Shown here: piece after piece, positions 20,424-29,825 of the stretch
Numbering within the stretch: position 1 is the stretch's first letter
How the letters are laid out: each line of letters starts with the position of its first letter
The notes under the pieces: model-generated
Database searches by the model: none
Seen by the model: the letters and a program-made list of their open reading frames with translations, nothing else
Told to the model about the DNA's origin: nothing
Position numbers and translations under genes: made by a program
Assembly (NCBI RefSeq): GCF_002835805.1
Contig: NZ_PISE01000011.1
Coordinates: forward strand, 205,942-269,941
DNA length: 64,000 nt
Reading direction: 5' to 3'
From: Niallia nealsonii
Lineage (GTDB): Bacteria > Bacillota > Bacilli > Bacillales > Cytobacillaceae

Positions 20424-20484
20424 GAAGCAAGTGTTAGGTACGCCAAAAGACATGTATACTTTTAGAGTGCCTGACACCTAAATT
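20424..20484 (+). repeat. Dispersed GTGCC hairpin repeat, copy 2
   Basis: GAAGCAAGTGTTAGGTAC at the left, GTGCCTGACACCTAAATT at the right. TGTTAGGTAC (20432-20441) pairs fully with GTGCCTGACA (20467-20476) if two G-U pairs are allowed, and AAAAG pairs with CTTTT inside. Confidence 0.7.
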
Positions 20485-20520
20485 GGGATTAGGCAACCCT
20501 AATTTAGGGAAATAACCATT

Positions 20521-21519
20521 CTACATACAAATATCCTTTGGTCTCCAAAAATCCGTATATCCATTATCCATGGAATAATGATACAAATCCGTCAACTTTT
20601 TTTCGCTGTACACTTGCATATCCTGCCGCGTAATGAATTTCTTTTCTGCTAAAAACTGTTCATTTCGGTCAACTAATGATACTAAATATTGATTTTCTGC
20701 CAACTTATCATTTTTAGCAAGATTACAAGTTTTACAGGAGATGACCAAGTTCCATATTTGATCTGCTTGGACAAAACTCCATGGAATAAAGTGATCAACA
20801 TGTACAGAAGTTTTTCTCTTAAGTTCTTTCCCACAATAGAAGCAGCAACCATTATAAAAAGAAGATAAAAGCATATAAAATTGATCCAATGATGTTCGTT
20901 TCGAGACATTTTCTACTTTCATCAGCAGATTTGTTGTGTCCCCTTTTTTATTAAATTTTTCTAAAAATAATGCAAGCTGGTAATTTGTCAAATAGCTTAG
21001 TATTCTCTGAAACCGCTGCATAAATGAATAGAAAGCCGGATTAAATCTTATCACTTCTTTTGCATTATCAAAATCATAAATGGTCTGATCTGTATCTCCA
21101 TATAAAGCGCCCATCACGTTAATCTTACACTTTCGTTTTACCTTTGTGATAACTTCTACTTGAGTCTCGGCAGAAAGCTTATCAAATATAAGCGTTTCTG
21201 GAATCTGATATTTCGTCTGAATATCCATCAGAATCCTTTCCACTTCTGCCCTTTTGCCTGTCATATTGATTTGATTAAGATGATGATGAATAACCAAATT
21301 CCAATATATTTTCGCAAAGCTGCTAAACAAACTAGAATAAGAAATCTCAAGACGATTATTTACATTATATAAATTCTCCAATATAGATTTTATAAGTACA
21401 AATTTGTAAGTAGTTGAATTTCGAGACTTGCTCGAAAAAATATAATTAAAATGACCCCATATTTCCTTATCTGTTAGATATTCTGTTTTCATTTCCCCGA
21501 CTTGCAGCTTAAAGCTCAT
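20521..21519 (-). CDS. HNH endonuclease domain protein
   Basis: 332 residues. An uncharacterised, mostly helical N-terminal region (1-220) is followed by an HNH nuclease domain: CCFYCGKEL, then VHVDHFIPWS (the HNH first motif), N at LVISCKTCNLAKND and the second zinc CxxC. The zinc knuckles and the DH pair are intact, so the nuclease is probably active. AGGTG precedes the ATG by eight bases. It is transcribed alone, next to a NUDIX gene and a large helicase on the edge of a defence-like island. The target, DNA of a phage or plasmid, is an inference. Confidence 0.85.
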   Translation of the reverse strand: MSFKLQVGEMKTEYLTDKEIWGHFNYIFSSKSRNSTTYKFVLIKSILENLYNVNNRLEISYSSLFSSFAKIYWNLVIHHHLNQINMTGKRAEVERILMDIQTKYQIPETLIFDKLSAETQVEVITKVKRKCKINVMGALYGDTDQTIYDFDNAKEVIRFNPAFYSFMQRFQRILSYLTNYQLALFLEKFNKKGDTTNLLMKVENVSKRTSLDQFYMLLSSFYNGCCFYCGKELKRKTSVHVDHFIPWSFVQADQIWNLVISCKTCNLAKNDKLAENQYLVSLVDRNEQFLAEKKFITRQDMQVYSEKKLTDLYHYSMDNGYTDFWRPKDICM

Positions 21520-21880
21520 GTTTGTTCACCTATTTTTCCTTTAGTAGCTGATACAAAAATTAATCTTCCACTTCTATTAAAAAGATCTTTTCTCTAAATC
21601 TACCACGTTTCTCTGCTTTTTTCTGTCTAAACTCTATTATGTATTCCTCATTTGTTATATATGTGCAATATGTGCTGACGATTTACTTTATTAGTCTATC
21701 CCTCTTAGCAATAAAATGACTATTTGCTTCCGTACTCGACATGCGTAGACTATAGAAACACCTTATCAACAATAATACATTGTAAAAACCACCATAAAAA
21801 TTAACTAAACACTCCACCACCATTTCAACAAAAATGCTATCATATTACTAAATCAACCATCAATAGGAGGCTCCATTCAA
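21520..21880. other. Intergenic region between HNH and NUDIX genes
   Basis: Divergent promoter region. No gene seen. A stretch at 21738-21783 resembles 19007-19053. AGGAGG at about 21866 belongs to the NUDIX gene. Confidence 0.35.
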
Positions 21881-22273
21881 TTGAAAAAAGTAATAAACGT
21901 CGTTGCAGCAATTATAGAAAACAAACAAAACGAAATACTATGCGCACTTCGCTCCCCACAAATGTCTCTCCCAAATAGGTGGGAATTCCCTGGTGGCAAA
22001 GTCGAGAAGGGTGAAGATATATTTTCTGCTCTAAAACGAGAAATACTGGAAGAACTAGACTGCCAAATAAAAGCTACCGAATTGTTTCATGAAAATACCC
22101 ATGAATATGATCGATTTATTATTACTTTAATATGTATCAAGGCAAACATTATCGAAGGTACTCCGACTGCTAGTGAACACTCTAAACTTGTATGGTTAAA
22201 GAGAGAAAATTTAGATTCTCTAAAATGGGCACCTGCTGATATTCCGGCAGTTACCACATTAATAAACGAATAA
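21881..22273 (+). CDS. NUDIX hydrolase, MutT/8-oxo-dGTP diphosphatase type
   Basis: 130 residues. The full Nudix box is present: GGKVEKGEDIFSALKREILEELDC fits GX5EX7REUXEEXGU except for the final G. RWEFPGG upstream and the short length are typical of MutT. MutT removes oxidised dGTP. The start is TTG, with AGGAGG ten bases before it. The gene converges on the large helicase gene with only 11 bp between stops. NUDIX enzymes are frequent companions of such helicases in genomic islands, so a role on modified nucleotides during infection is possible but not shown. Confidence 0.9.
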   Translation: MKKVINVVAAIIENKQNEILCALRSPQMSLPNRWEFPGGKVEKGEDIFSALKREILEELDCQIKATELFHENTHEYDRFIITLICIKANIIEGTPTASEHSKLVWLKRENLDSLKWAPADIPAVTTLINE

Positions 22274-22284
22274 AAGATACCTCT

Positions 22285-25200
22285 CTATAGCACACTCTTA
22301 TTAGCCCGTGGCACCAAATAAGCTGGCATTTCTTCTCTTAACTCCCATACAAAACTAACTGGCTTACTCCCAGAGTTCTTTACATAATCTACCGTTCCTA
22401 AAAAAACAAATGGAGAAGTATAGCTATTCTCCTTTTTATATTCACGAACAAAAAGTGCGATCTGATGGTCATTTTTCCTGTGTGTGATGTATCTTTTCGC
22501 TGTTTCACTCGTTTCTGCTACTTTGCTTTGTGTTTGCCAATGAAATAATTTTTCGTTGATGGCATAGTCTTCGTAAAGAGTGGATGGTGAGAAATCTTTT
22601 TCTGATTTATTTAATGTTGTGAAAAAGATATCCATCTTTTTTTCTTTTAGATGTTTTACTCCTTCTCGGAATGCTGGACTACTTTTTTCATTGTAATAGC
22701 CCATTGCGGCCAAAACTTGAGTTGTTGTATATTTGCTGTGCACTCCTAAAGGACAAGGAAAGGGTAGATCGTTTTCAATTTCAATTGTTTCTAAAGAGTT
22801 GTATAGGTAATGTAAGATTTCTAATAATTCAATTCTATATTCAGCTATTTGTATGATTTGTTGGATTCCTTCCTCTATTGAAGAGAATCCTTGTTTTTCC
22901 GGATGGCCTTTATAGAAGGTATAATAAAACATTGCTAGCATCAATTCCTCTTCTGCACCATCAATAGTTCCTTCCTTTATATAATGGAGTAGAAACTTTA
23001 ATAATTTCGGTGAATTCAAATGAAAAAAATGCGGTAATCTACTTTTAATAAATTTTTCATTTTCGATTTCTACCGCCTCTATTAATCCTGCGGCTACTTT
23101 CATTTGATAAAAACTTCGATCACCATTTTTTCCATATAGATCATATAAAGTGAAATGATGATGCTGTAGGAAATTACTTAATGTAAGTTCTAAACCAGTA
23201 TCTTCGGTGAAAAATTTGATCTTGTTTACCAAATTTACTTTTGTTAAGGCACTGCTTTTTATATTTCGTAATATATATTCTTTTGCTTGCTTTTCTAATT
23301 GGATAAAACTTCCTTTTGGAAGGTTGAAAAATCCATTTTCCACATAATGCCGAACGGAATGTTTTGTTTTCCCGATAAGCGCTCGAAATTTTTCTTCAAA
23401 ATTATAATTTTGATGTGCTTGACCAACAAAATCTAAAACGGTTAAGCAGTCTTTTCCTGCAGCCAAACGCAAGCCTCTCCCTAACTGCTGCAGGAAAACA
23501 GTTAAGGATTCGGTTGGTCGAAGAAAAAGAATAGTATTTACTTCTGGAATATCAATTCCTTCATTATATAAATCCACCACAAAAATAAATTTGATTTCTC
23601 CACTAACTAATCTTGCTTGTGCTTCTTTTCTAATTTGGTTATCTACATTTCCATATAAAGCTAAAGAAGCAATGCCTGCATTATGAAAGAATTCTGCCAT
23701 ATATTTTGCATGTGCTATTGAAACACAAAATCCTAATCCTTTAACATCCCCTATATCAGTCACATATTTATGAACACTATTTATTATTTGATTGCTTCTT
23801 TTATCATTCGATGTGTAGATACTCTCTAATTCTTTTATCTCATAGCCTCTTCTACTCCACTTTAATTTCGATAGATCCACATCATCACTTACACAGAAAT
23901 ATTGAAATGGACTTAGTAATTTTTGATTAATCGCCTCTGTTAATCGCATTTCAGCAGCAATTGCATTATCAAAATAGGTTAGAATATTCTTTCCATCCAT
24001 TCTTTCTGGTGTTGCTGTTAATCCTAGTAATATTTTCGGTTGATAATGTGCTAATAGTTTTTGATAAGAGTCTGCAGCTGCATGGTGAAACTCATCCACA
24101 ATAATAAAATCATAAAAATCACTTGTTGTGTGTTCATGTATTTTTTTACTATTAAAGCTTTGAATACTTATAAATAAATGATCTAATGAATGGGCCTGAT
24201 GATTCCCTACTAAAAGATTTCCAAAGTTTGTATCCTTTAACACATAACGAAATGTATCACGACTTTGCTTTAATATTTCTTCTCGATGTGCAACAAATAA
24301 AAGTCGAGCGGGTTTATTTTTTTCATAGTATCTTTTGTAATCAAATGCGGAAATAACGGTTTTTCCAACACCAGTTGCTGCCACTAATAGGTTTTTATAA
24401 CGACCATATGTTTCTCGCTCTACTTGGAGTTTTTCTAAGATTTCCTTTTGATAGAAATATGGTTGAATATCAAATACAAACTGAAAATCATTTGTTTGAT
24501 CTTTCTTTTTTAACAAAGCTAGCTTTAATCGTTCTTGATCTTCTTTCTTTTCTGGATTGAATGGCTGGAATTCTCGATCATTCCAATAGCTTTCAAATGT
24601 TGCTTCAAACTTTTTTACAATATCAAATGAATCCTTTTCTGTTACTTTTATATTCCACTCTAAACCAGATGTTAATGCTGGATTAGATAGATTAGAAGAA
24701 CCAATATATGCGGTACTAAACCCTGTATCTCGTTTAAAAAGATAAGCTTTTGCATGCAATCTTGTTCGTTCAATATCATAGGAAATCTTAATTTTTGTAT
24801 TTGTTAGTTTACTTAATTCTTCTACCGCTTTATAATCCGTTGCTTCCATATAAGAGGTTGTGATTACTTGTAGTTGCCCGCCATTATCAGTAAACTGCCG
24901 TAACTCTTCGATAATGCAACGTAACCCACTCCATTTTATAAAAGAAACAAGCATATGTATGGTATTAGAAGAAAGGATTTCCCGTTTTAATTCTTCTAGC
25001 ATGCTAGGTTCATAGTTAGAACCAGTAAATAACGAACTTTCTGAAATAGGTGTTATAGGCCGAATAATCTCTTGTTTTTTGATGCTTTTTATACTATTAA
25101 TCTTTGAATAAAGATGTGTAAGTACCTCTCCTTCTTCTGCAATTTTTAAAGAATCAAATTCCTCCCCTTCTAATTTTTCACTTAATATATGAATCATGTC

Positions 25201-25431
25201 ATTACATGTTTGAATTTGACGCAACACTGCTTCTCGATCATCCTTTACTTGTTCCCGCACATACATTAACGCTCTTCTAGTCACAAGGGAAATATAGGAT
25301 GCTAGTATTTTACGTGTCTCTTCTACATCCATTGGTTCTTTGCCAATATCATTTGTTTCTATATCAATTATGCCTAACTCTTTTTTAAGCTTTTCAGTGA
25401 TAATTTCTTCATAAATTCCTTTTTTAAGCAC
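22285..25431 (-). CDS. PLD-nuclease-like / SF2 helicase / DUF3427 protein
   Basis: 1048 residues. Order: an N-terminal helical region, a phospholipase-D-like nuclease domain (about 120-290) with LHAKAYLF and downstream GSSNLSNPAL (His226, Lys228), then an SF2 helicase core: AATGVGKT (352-358), VDEFHH (445-450), LTATPERMDG and QQLGRGLRLAAG. A DUF3427 region (about 680-1040) ends the protein. The combination is a known but poorly understood architecture, often found in defence or mobile islands. PLD domains of this type usually act as dimers or with a second HxK motif; only one clear HxK was seen. The start is GTG with AAGGAG eight bases before it. It stands alone as a long transcript, with mazG and the DUF2075 gene upstream on the same strand. 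Confidence 0.9.
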   Translation of the reverse strand: MLKKGIYEEIITEKLKKELGIIDIETNDIGKEPMDVEETRKILASYISLVTRRALMYVREQVKDDREAVLRQIQTCNDMIHILSEKLEGEEFDSLKIAEEGEVLTHLYSKINSIKSIKKQEIIRPITPISESSLFTGSNYEPSMLEELKREILSSNTIHMLVSFIKWSGLRCIIEELRQFTDNGGQLQVITTSYMEATDYKAVEELSKLTNTKIKISYDIERTRLHAKAYLFKRDTGFSTAYIGSSNLSNPALTSGLEWNIKVTEKDSFDIVKKFEATFESYWNDREFQPFNPEKKEDQERLKLALLKKKDQTNDFQFVFDIQPYFYQKEILEKLQVERETYGRYKNLLVAATGVGKTVISAFDYKRYYEKNKPARLLFVAHREEILKQSRDTFRYVLKDTNFGNLLVGNHQAHSLDHLFISIQSFNSKKIHEHTTSDFYDFIIVDEFHHAAADSYQKLLAHYQPKILLGLTATPERMDGKNILTYFDNAIAAEMRLTEAINQKLLSPFQYFCVSDDVDLSKLKWSRRGYEIKELESIYTSNDKRSNQIINSVHKYVTDIGDVKGLGFCVSIAHAKYMAEFFHNAGIASLALYGNVDNQIRKEAQARLVSGEIKFIFVVDLYNEGIDIPEVNTILFLRPTESLTVFLQQLGRGLRLAAGKDCLTVLDFVGQAHQNYNFEEKFRALIGKTKHSVRHYVENGFFNLPKGSFIQLEKQAKEYILRNIKSSALTKVNLVNKIKFFTEDTGLELTLSNFLQHHHFTLYDLYGKNGDRSFYQMKVAAGLIEAVEIENEKFIKSRLPHFFHLNSPKLLKFLLHYIKEGTIDGAEEELMLAMFYYTFYKGHPEKQGFSSIEEGIQQIIQIAEYRIELLEILHYLYNSLETIEIENDLPFPCPLGVHSKYTTTQVLAAMGYYNEKSSPAFREGVKHLKEKKMDIFFTTLNKSEKDFSPSTLYEDYAINEKLFHWQTQSKVAETSETAKRYITHRKNDHQIALFVREYKKENSYTSPFVFLGTVDYVKNSGSKPVSFVWELREEMPAYLVPRANKSVL

Positions 25432-25490
25432 TCATGTCACTCCTTAGAGGTTATTACTTCTTCCTCTATTAATTATAGGTAAAATTATAC

Positions 25491-25519
25491 AATAAAAGAT
25501 GCACCAATAATGGTACATC
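25491..25519 (-). terminator. Terminator after mazG
   Basis: GATGCACC (25498-25505) pairs with GGTACATC (25512-25519) with one G-U pair, followed on the minus strand by TTTTATT. It separates the DUF2075-mazG unit from the helicase gene. Confidence 0.6.
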
Positions 25520-25534
25520 TCTATGAAATATTAT

Positions 25535-25834
25535 TTATTTACTCTTGACCGGATACTTCTCCCGATTCTTCACCATCTTCGCCAATGCCTCTTTCTTTAA
25601 ATCAATCCCTAATTTATCAGCCAACTGAATTAGATAAATTAGTACATCGGCCATTTCCTCCTTTATATTTTGCATGTCTTTTTCTTTTGCTTCTTCACTT
25701 GATTTCCATTGGAAGTTTTCTAATAGCTCGCTTGCTTCCAATACAATGGAAATAGCTAAGTCTTTTTCATCATGGTATTGCTTCCAGTTTCGTTCGTCTC
25801 GGAATGCTAGTACATCTTTTATCAAGTCTTTCAT
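25535..25834 (-). CDS. MazG-like nucleotide pyrophosphohydrolase
   Basis: 99 residues, a single MazG-like all-alpha NTP-PPase domain. The metal ligands are visible as E-x-x-E in VLEASELLENFQW and E-x-x-D in IKEEMADVLIYL. It hydrolyses (d)NTPs to monophosphates. AGGAGA lies seven bases before the ATG, which is only 11 bp after the stop of the DUF2075 gene, so the two form an operon. With the nearby NUDIX enzyme it gives the island two nucleotide-cleaning activities. Confidence 0.9.
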   Translation of the reverse strand: MKDLIKDVLAFRDERNWKQYHDEKDLAISIVLEASELLENFQWKSSEEAKEKDMQNIKEEMADVLIYLIQLADKLGIDLKKEALAKMVKNREKYPVKSK

Positions 25835-25845
25835 TATTCTGTCTC

Positions 25846-27791
25846 CTATTCGTAGGGTGTTGACTCTTCGGCAACTTGATTGATTGGTTCGAAAAATTCG
25901 TTTTCTTTGTATTGTTTATTGCTTAGGTTATGTCTTTCTTTTAGGTATTTTGCTAATTCTGCATCAGTGCAATACACAAAGCAGCCTTTTTGTCCTCTTG
26001 TCATAAGTGTTCTATATGTATTGCGGATAATTTCATCTGCCAGTTTTTCTGCTTTTTCCGGCTCTTCTTTCAGCAGTTTTTTTAAGCCTTTTAACGATTG
26101 ATCCGTTTTTGCCCGTGCTGTATGTTCTGTACGAATTATGTCATTTTCAACTTTTAAATCGTCGCCAATAATAACGCCGACATAATCAAATTCCAGCCCT
26201 TGGCATGTATGGATGCAGCCTGCTTCTTTTACGGACTGTTCATCAATTGCCCATGCTTCCGTATTGCCTAAATTCCAGCTTATTTTAAAATCATATTCTG
26301 GTATTTCAATATCGTAAATATTTGGATTATTTTTCCCCTCTTTAATCCAATTCCAGCAGTAGCCTGCGACCATTCTTGCTTTATTATTGACTTTATTAAG
26401 CTTTTCGATGTCTGCACGCAATTCATTCGGATTTTGATAGACACGGAAATCGTACTCACTTCCAATAAAATTACTGTTGGCTGTTTTGCGGATTTGCAGT
26501 ACATCATCAAGCCATGCTAAATAGCCGTCGGAACCGTTGCAGCGGAATTGGGATTCTAGCTTCATTGTATGGATGTCCGCTCCTACTTTTTTGGCATACT
26601 TTTTTATTTCGCCAATTGTGCCAGAATCTTTTAGCGTTACTTTCTGCCTTTCATCTATAAAAAAATGGAAAACTTGCTTGCATAGATGATTTCTTTTGTT
26701 TGGTTTTCTCCTAGATTTTGAAACATGCCGGACTTTTCATTTAACCGATGGGCTTCATCTACAATCAGCACATCCAATTCGTTTTTCTCAGCCTTTATAT
26801 AACTGCCAGATCCTTTAAATAAGTTGTCGATATGGCCTTTTCGGAAGTCTTTTTTTAATTTTTTTGCATATACATTTCTTGGTGCAGCATTTTTTGTTAC
26901 ATATTGGGACACCATATTTTGTCCCGTCATTTCTACCATTAAATTAATCGCAAGAACGGATTTTCCCGTACCAGGTCCTCCTTCTACAATCAATACTTGT
27001 TTTATGCCGGTGCGGATTGCTTCTTTTGCCAAAAACAGTGCTTCTTCATAAACAACTTTCTGCTCATCAATCATCACAAATTCTGGATTTCCCTTCAACA
27101 TTTTGTTTAAAGAATCTTGCAGGGACTTGGATGGCCTTATTTTCCCTTTTTCTATTTTATAAAGATTTTCTTTATTATCACCAACTTGTATGTACCGTTT
27201 AATAAACTCTCGTAATTTTTTTGCTTCCCCTTTTTTAAAAACGGGAGCCTTCTCTACATAATAATTATAGATACTGTTTGTTAAAGGATCTTCTTGCCCT
27301 TGGTCAATATAATTATGCAGATAAGCGCATGGATAAAAATGCATCTTATGATTCTGGGCATTTTCATTATAATCTTCAATTAAAGCTGCGTAGGACCATG
27401 CTTGATAGGAAGGATGTGTCGTTTCTCTAATCCCCTTATTAATCAGGGTCTTCACAATCGCTTCTTTTCCTTGTACTGCCTCAACCTTCTTCCATTGCTT
27501 TAACTCCACAATAACGACAGAGTTCTGATCATCCTTCTTGCCGGATAAAAGAAAATCGACCCGTTTGGATGTATAGGGTATTCGAAATTCTATTGCTACA
27601 CCGGCATCATTTGGAATTCCATCATCATGCAGTATTTTATACATATATAGCATCGAATTATCCCATGCCCGAACTTCCCGCTCATTTATTTTGCCAATCT
27701 TAGAATTATAGTTGGTGCAAATATTATTGACCAATTCATCATTATATACATCCTGTATAAATTCTGATTTTGTCGCTTCATAGACTATCAT
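25846..27791 (-). pseudogene. DUF2075 PD-(D/E)xK nuclease-helicase, frameshifted
   Basis: Two reading frames (27791-26655 and 26565-25846) form one protein of about 645 residues. The first has a PD-(D/E)xK-like nuclease (Asp79, then ELK with Glu96 and Lys98) and the P-loop GGPGTGKS (271-278), then VDEAHRLNEKSG. The second continues with LESQFRCNGSDGYLAWLDD and IHTCQGLEFDYVGVIIGDD (motif V/VI region) and a UvrD-like end MTRGQKGCFVY. The frame breaks in a run of seven A (26659-26665); one more base would restore FIDERQKVT. AAGGAAGG precedes the ATG at 27791. It is a pseudogene, a slippage-controlled gene or a sequencing error. It is the first gene of an operon with mazG. Confidence 0.85.
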
Positions 27792-28006
27792 TATGTTCCT
27801 TCCTTTTGTTTGCCTTTGGTATATTTTTATCTAAAAAACATATTTTAAAAATTATACTTTTGCATATCTTTATACTTATTTTACCATCCAACTATTAAAG
27901 CTGATAAAGTAAATAAAAAGATTATTCACATTTTTTTAATATTCAGCATAAATTTATTTCTTTCCATCTGGTACAATAGTACTAAACGAAGAAAGGACAG
28001 ATAATA

Positions 28007-28783
28007 TTGATAGCGACAATGATACCACTTTTATTACTGTTAGCTTTTTCACTTCTACTTAAAGCCTCTTATCCAAAATTAAAAGGAATGGTTGGAGAAA
28101 GCAGGGTTAAAAAACTTCTTTCTAAATTAGATAAAGGTTCTTATAAGCTATGGAATGATCTATACATACCGAATAGCAAACAAAATACTTCTCAAGTAGA
28201 CCATGTGCTATTGAGTGAAAATGGCTTATTTGTACTAGAAACAAAAAACTATGCGGGCTGGATTTTCGGGAATGAAAATAGTCGAAATTGGACACAAGTG
28301 ATTTATAAACAAAAAGAAAAATTTTATAATCCCATATGGCAGAATCATGGACATATTCAAGCGTTAAAAGAATATCTTCAAGAAGAGCTCCCAAATGATT
28401 TCCCCATTTACTCGATTATTGTCTTCAGCAATGAAGCAACTTTAAAGAATGATGCTTCTTTTGAAAAAGCCATTGTCATTCAAAACAAACAGCTTCTTGC
28501 TACTATAAAAAAACTTTATTCTAATCCATATACCGGTCCTAGCCGAATAGACCATATAAGAGATAAATTAGCTTCACTAGAAATAACAAGCCTTAAAGAG
28601 AAAAAACAAACTGCTAAAAAACATGTCAAACAAATCAAATCCGATTTGAAGGACAATAAACAAAAAATAAAAAAGAATATCTGCCCATGCTGTGGAAGTA
28701 AGTTAGTGAAACGGAGAGGAAAAAATGGTTCGTTCACAGGCTGCAGCAGCTTTCCGAAATGTCGTTTTACAAAGACAGGTTAA
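28007..28783 (+). CDS. NERD-domain nuclease-like protein with C-terminal zinc ribbon
   Basis: 258 residues. One N-terminal membrane helix (about 3-20) is followed by a NERD domain (about 28-140) with QVDHVLLSENGLFVLETKNY; the Asp and Glu-Thr-Lys fit the restriction-endonuclease-like fold. A basic linker leads to a topoisomerase-type zinc ribbon (CPCCGSKLVKRRGKNGSFTG, then CSSFPKC). The start is TTG with AAAGGA nine bases before it. NERD proteins are linked to DNA processing, but no precise role is known. It is divergent from the DUF2075-mazG operon, on the edge of the island. A short relic resembling its last codons is found at 40342-40386. Confidence 0.88.
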   Translation: MIATMIPLLLLLAFSLLLKASYPKLKGMVGESRVKKLLSKLDKGSYKLWNDLYIPNSKQNTSQVDHVLLSENGLFVLETKNYAGWIFGNENSRNWTQVIYKQKEKFYNPIWQNHGHIQALKEYLQEELPNDFPIYSIIVFSNEATLKNDASFEKAIVIQNKQLLATIKKLYSNPYTGPSRIDHIRDKLASLEITSLKEKKQTAKKHVKQIKSDLKDNKQKIKKNICPCCGSKLVKRRGKNGSFTGCSSFPKCRFTKTG

Positions 28784-28802
28784 CAATTGATAAGAAAAAA
28801 AG

Positions 28803-28838
28803 TTAAACAAAAAGCACCAACCTATAAAGATTGATGCT
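28803..28838 (-). terminator. Terminator of the LysM-SleB gene
   Basis: AGCACCAA (28813-28820) pairs with TTGATGCT (28831-28838) with one G-U pair, with a T-rich run on the minus strand. Confidence 0.7.
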
Positions 28839-28848
28839 CCTTACCTAT

Positions 28849-29442
28849 CTATCTAGCAAAATGATGATTTCCAATAGTAACAGTAGCTTGACGTGTTGAT
28901 ACCCAATCACTTGTAGCTGTTTTTGGATTATAGAAGAATAACGAACCATTGCCTTTCCCGTCTAGAGCAATCGCTTCGTTTACAGCCTTTTTAGATATAG
29001 CATCAGCTGGCTTATTAATTTCCCCGTTTTGTACTGGAGTGAAAGCATAATAGCCATTTGATTTTTCATAGATTACGCCGCTGACTGTATTAGGAAATTG
29101 ATCACTCTTTACACGGTTTAGTACGACAACCGCAACGGCAACCTTACCCGCATAAGGTTCACCAACAGCCTCTGCACGTACTAAACGTGCCATTAGATCT
29201 TTATCTGCTTCAGAGATTGTAGCATATGGCAGAATCATATTTTGACCTGTAATTAGTGGTTTACTATGGTTTACATTCATTAAGTCATTCATAGGAATAC
29301 CAAATCCTTTTGCTACTTTCCAATACGTATCGCCAGATTGTATGGTGCGATTTGTGGCAGCATCAGCTTGATTTGTTAATGTAAATGCTGAAATAGATAC
29401 CAGTATCCCAGCGGCTACTATTAGTTTTTTAAATTTTTTCAT
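28849..29442 (-). CDS. LysM and SleB/CwlJ-type cell wall hydrolase
   Basis: 197 residues. A signal peptide (KKLIVAAGILVSISAFTLTN, cleavage near ADAA) is followed by one LysM domain (about 33-75; RTIQSGDTYWKVAKGFGI) and a SleB/CwlJ-type hydrolase domain (LMARLVRAEAVGEPYAGKVA, with the catalytic Glu, and VVVLNRVKSDQFPNTV). SleB-type enzymes cleave spore cortex or wall peptidoglycan. The LysM version resembles YkvT-type proteins of unknown timing. It stands alone with its own terminator. Confidence 0.92.
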   Translation of the reverse strand: MKKFKKLIVAAGILVSISAFTLTNQADAATNRTIQSGDTYWKVAKGFGIPMNDLMNVNHSKPLITGQNMILPYATISEADKDLMARLVRAEAVGEPYAGKVAVAVVVLNRVKSDQFPNTVSGVIYEKSNGYYAFTPVQNGEINKPADAISKKAVNEAIALDGKGNGSLFFYNPKTATSDWVSTRQATVTIGNHHFAR

Positions 29443-29780
29443 GTTGTGTGCCTCCTAGTAGTCGTTTCTCTACTAATAAGGCTATCAGATGTAACATTCC
29501 TAATCATTGCCCAAAAATTGGTAAACAAAAGATTATTATGATAAACATATGGTATGAAGGGCTTGATAGATTCATAGGAATTGTTATCCATATAATCAAA
29601 TTACCCATTAAACTCCTCTTCTTGTTAAAAATGGATTTTATTTTACGGTATGTAAATATTGTATAACAAGGAGGATAAATGGACATATTTAGGGAAATAG
29701 ATTTGTAGAAGAATAGAGAAGAAAAAACTTCATTCCAATAGTTTATATTTTTCTGAAAACTAACCTAGCAATGGCATAAA
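29443..29780. other. Intergenic region, nothing assigned
   Basis: Leader of the LysM-SleB gene and trailer of the 10-gene operon. Short open frames exist on both strands (for example 29448-29666), but they have no ribosome site and no recognisable content. Confidence 0.35.
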
Positions 29781-29807
29781 TAAAAAAGGGTTAAAACAAT
29801 CTAACCC
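29781..29807 (-). terminator. Terminator of the 10-gene catabolic operon
   Basis: GGGTTA (29788-29793) pairs with TAACCC (29802-29807), followed by T6 on the minus strand. It lies 19 bp past the last stop of the operon. Confidence 0.85.
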
Positions 29808-29825
29808 CTTCTTTTGACTGCTTAT

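Noticed and set aside
29448..29666. 72-residue plus-strand frame in the gap after the LysM-SleB gene
   Set aside because: No ribosome site, no recognisable content, and it overlaps the expected promoter.
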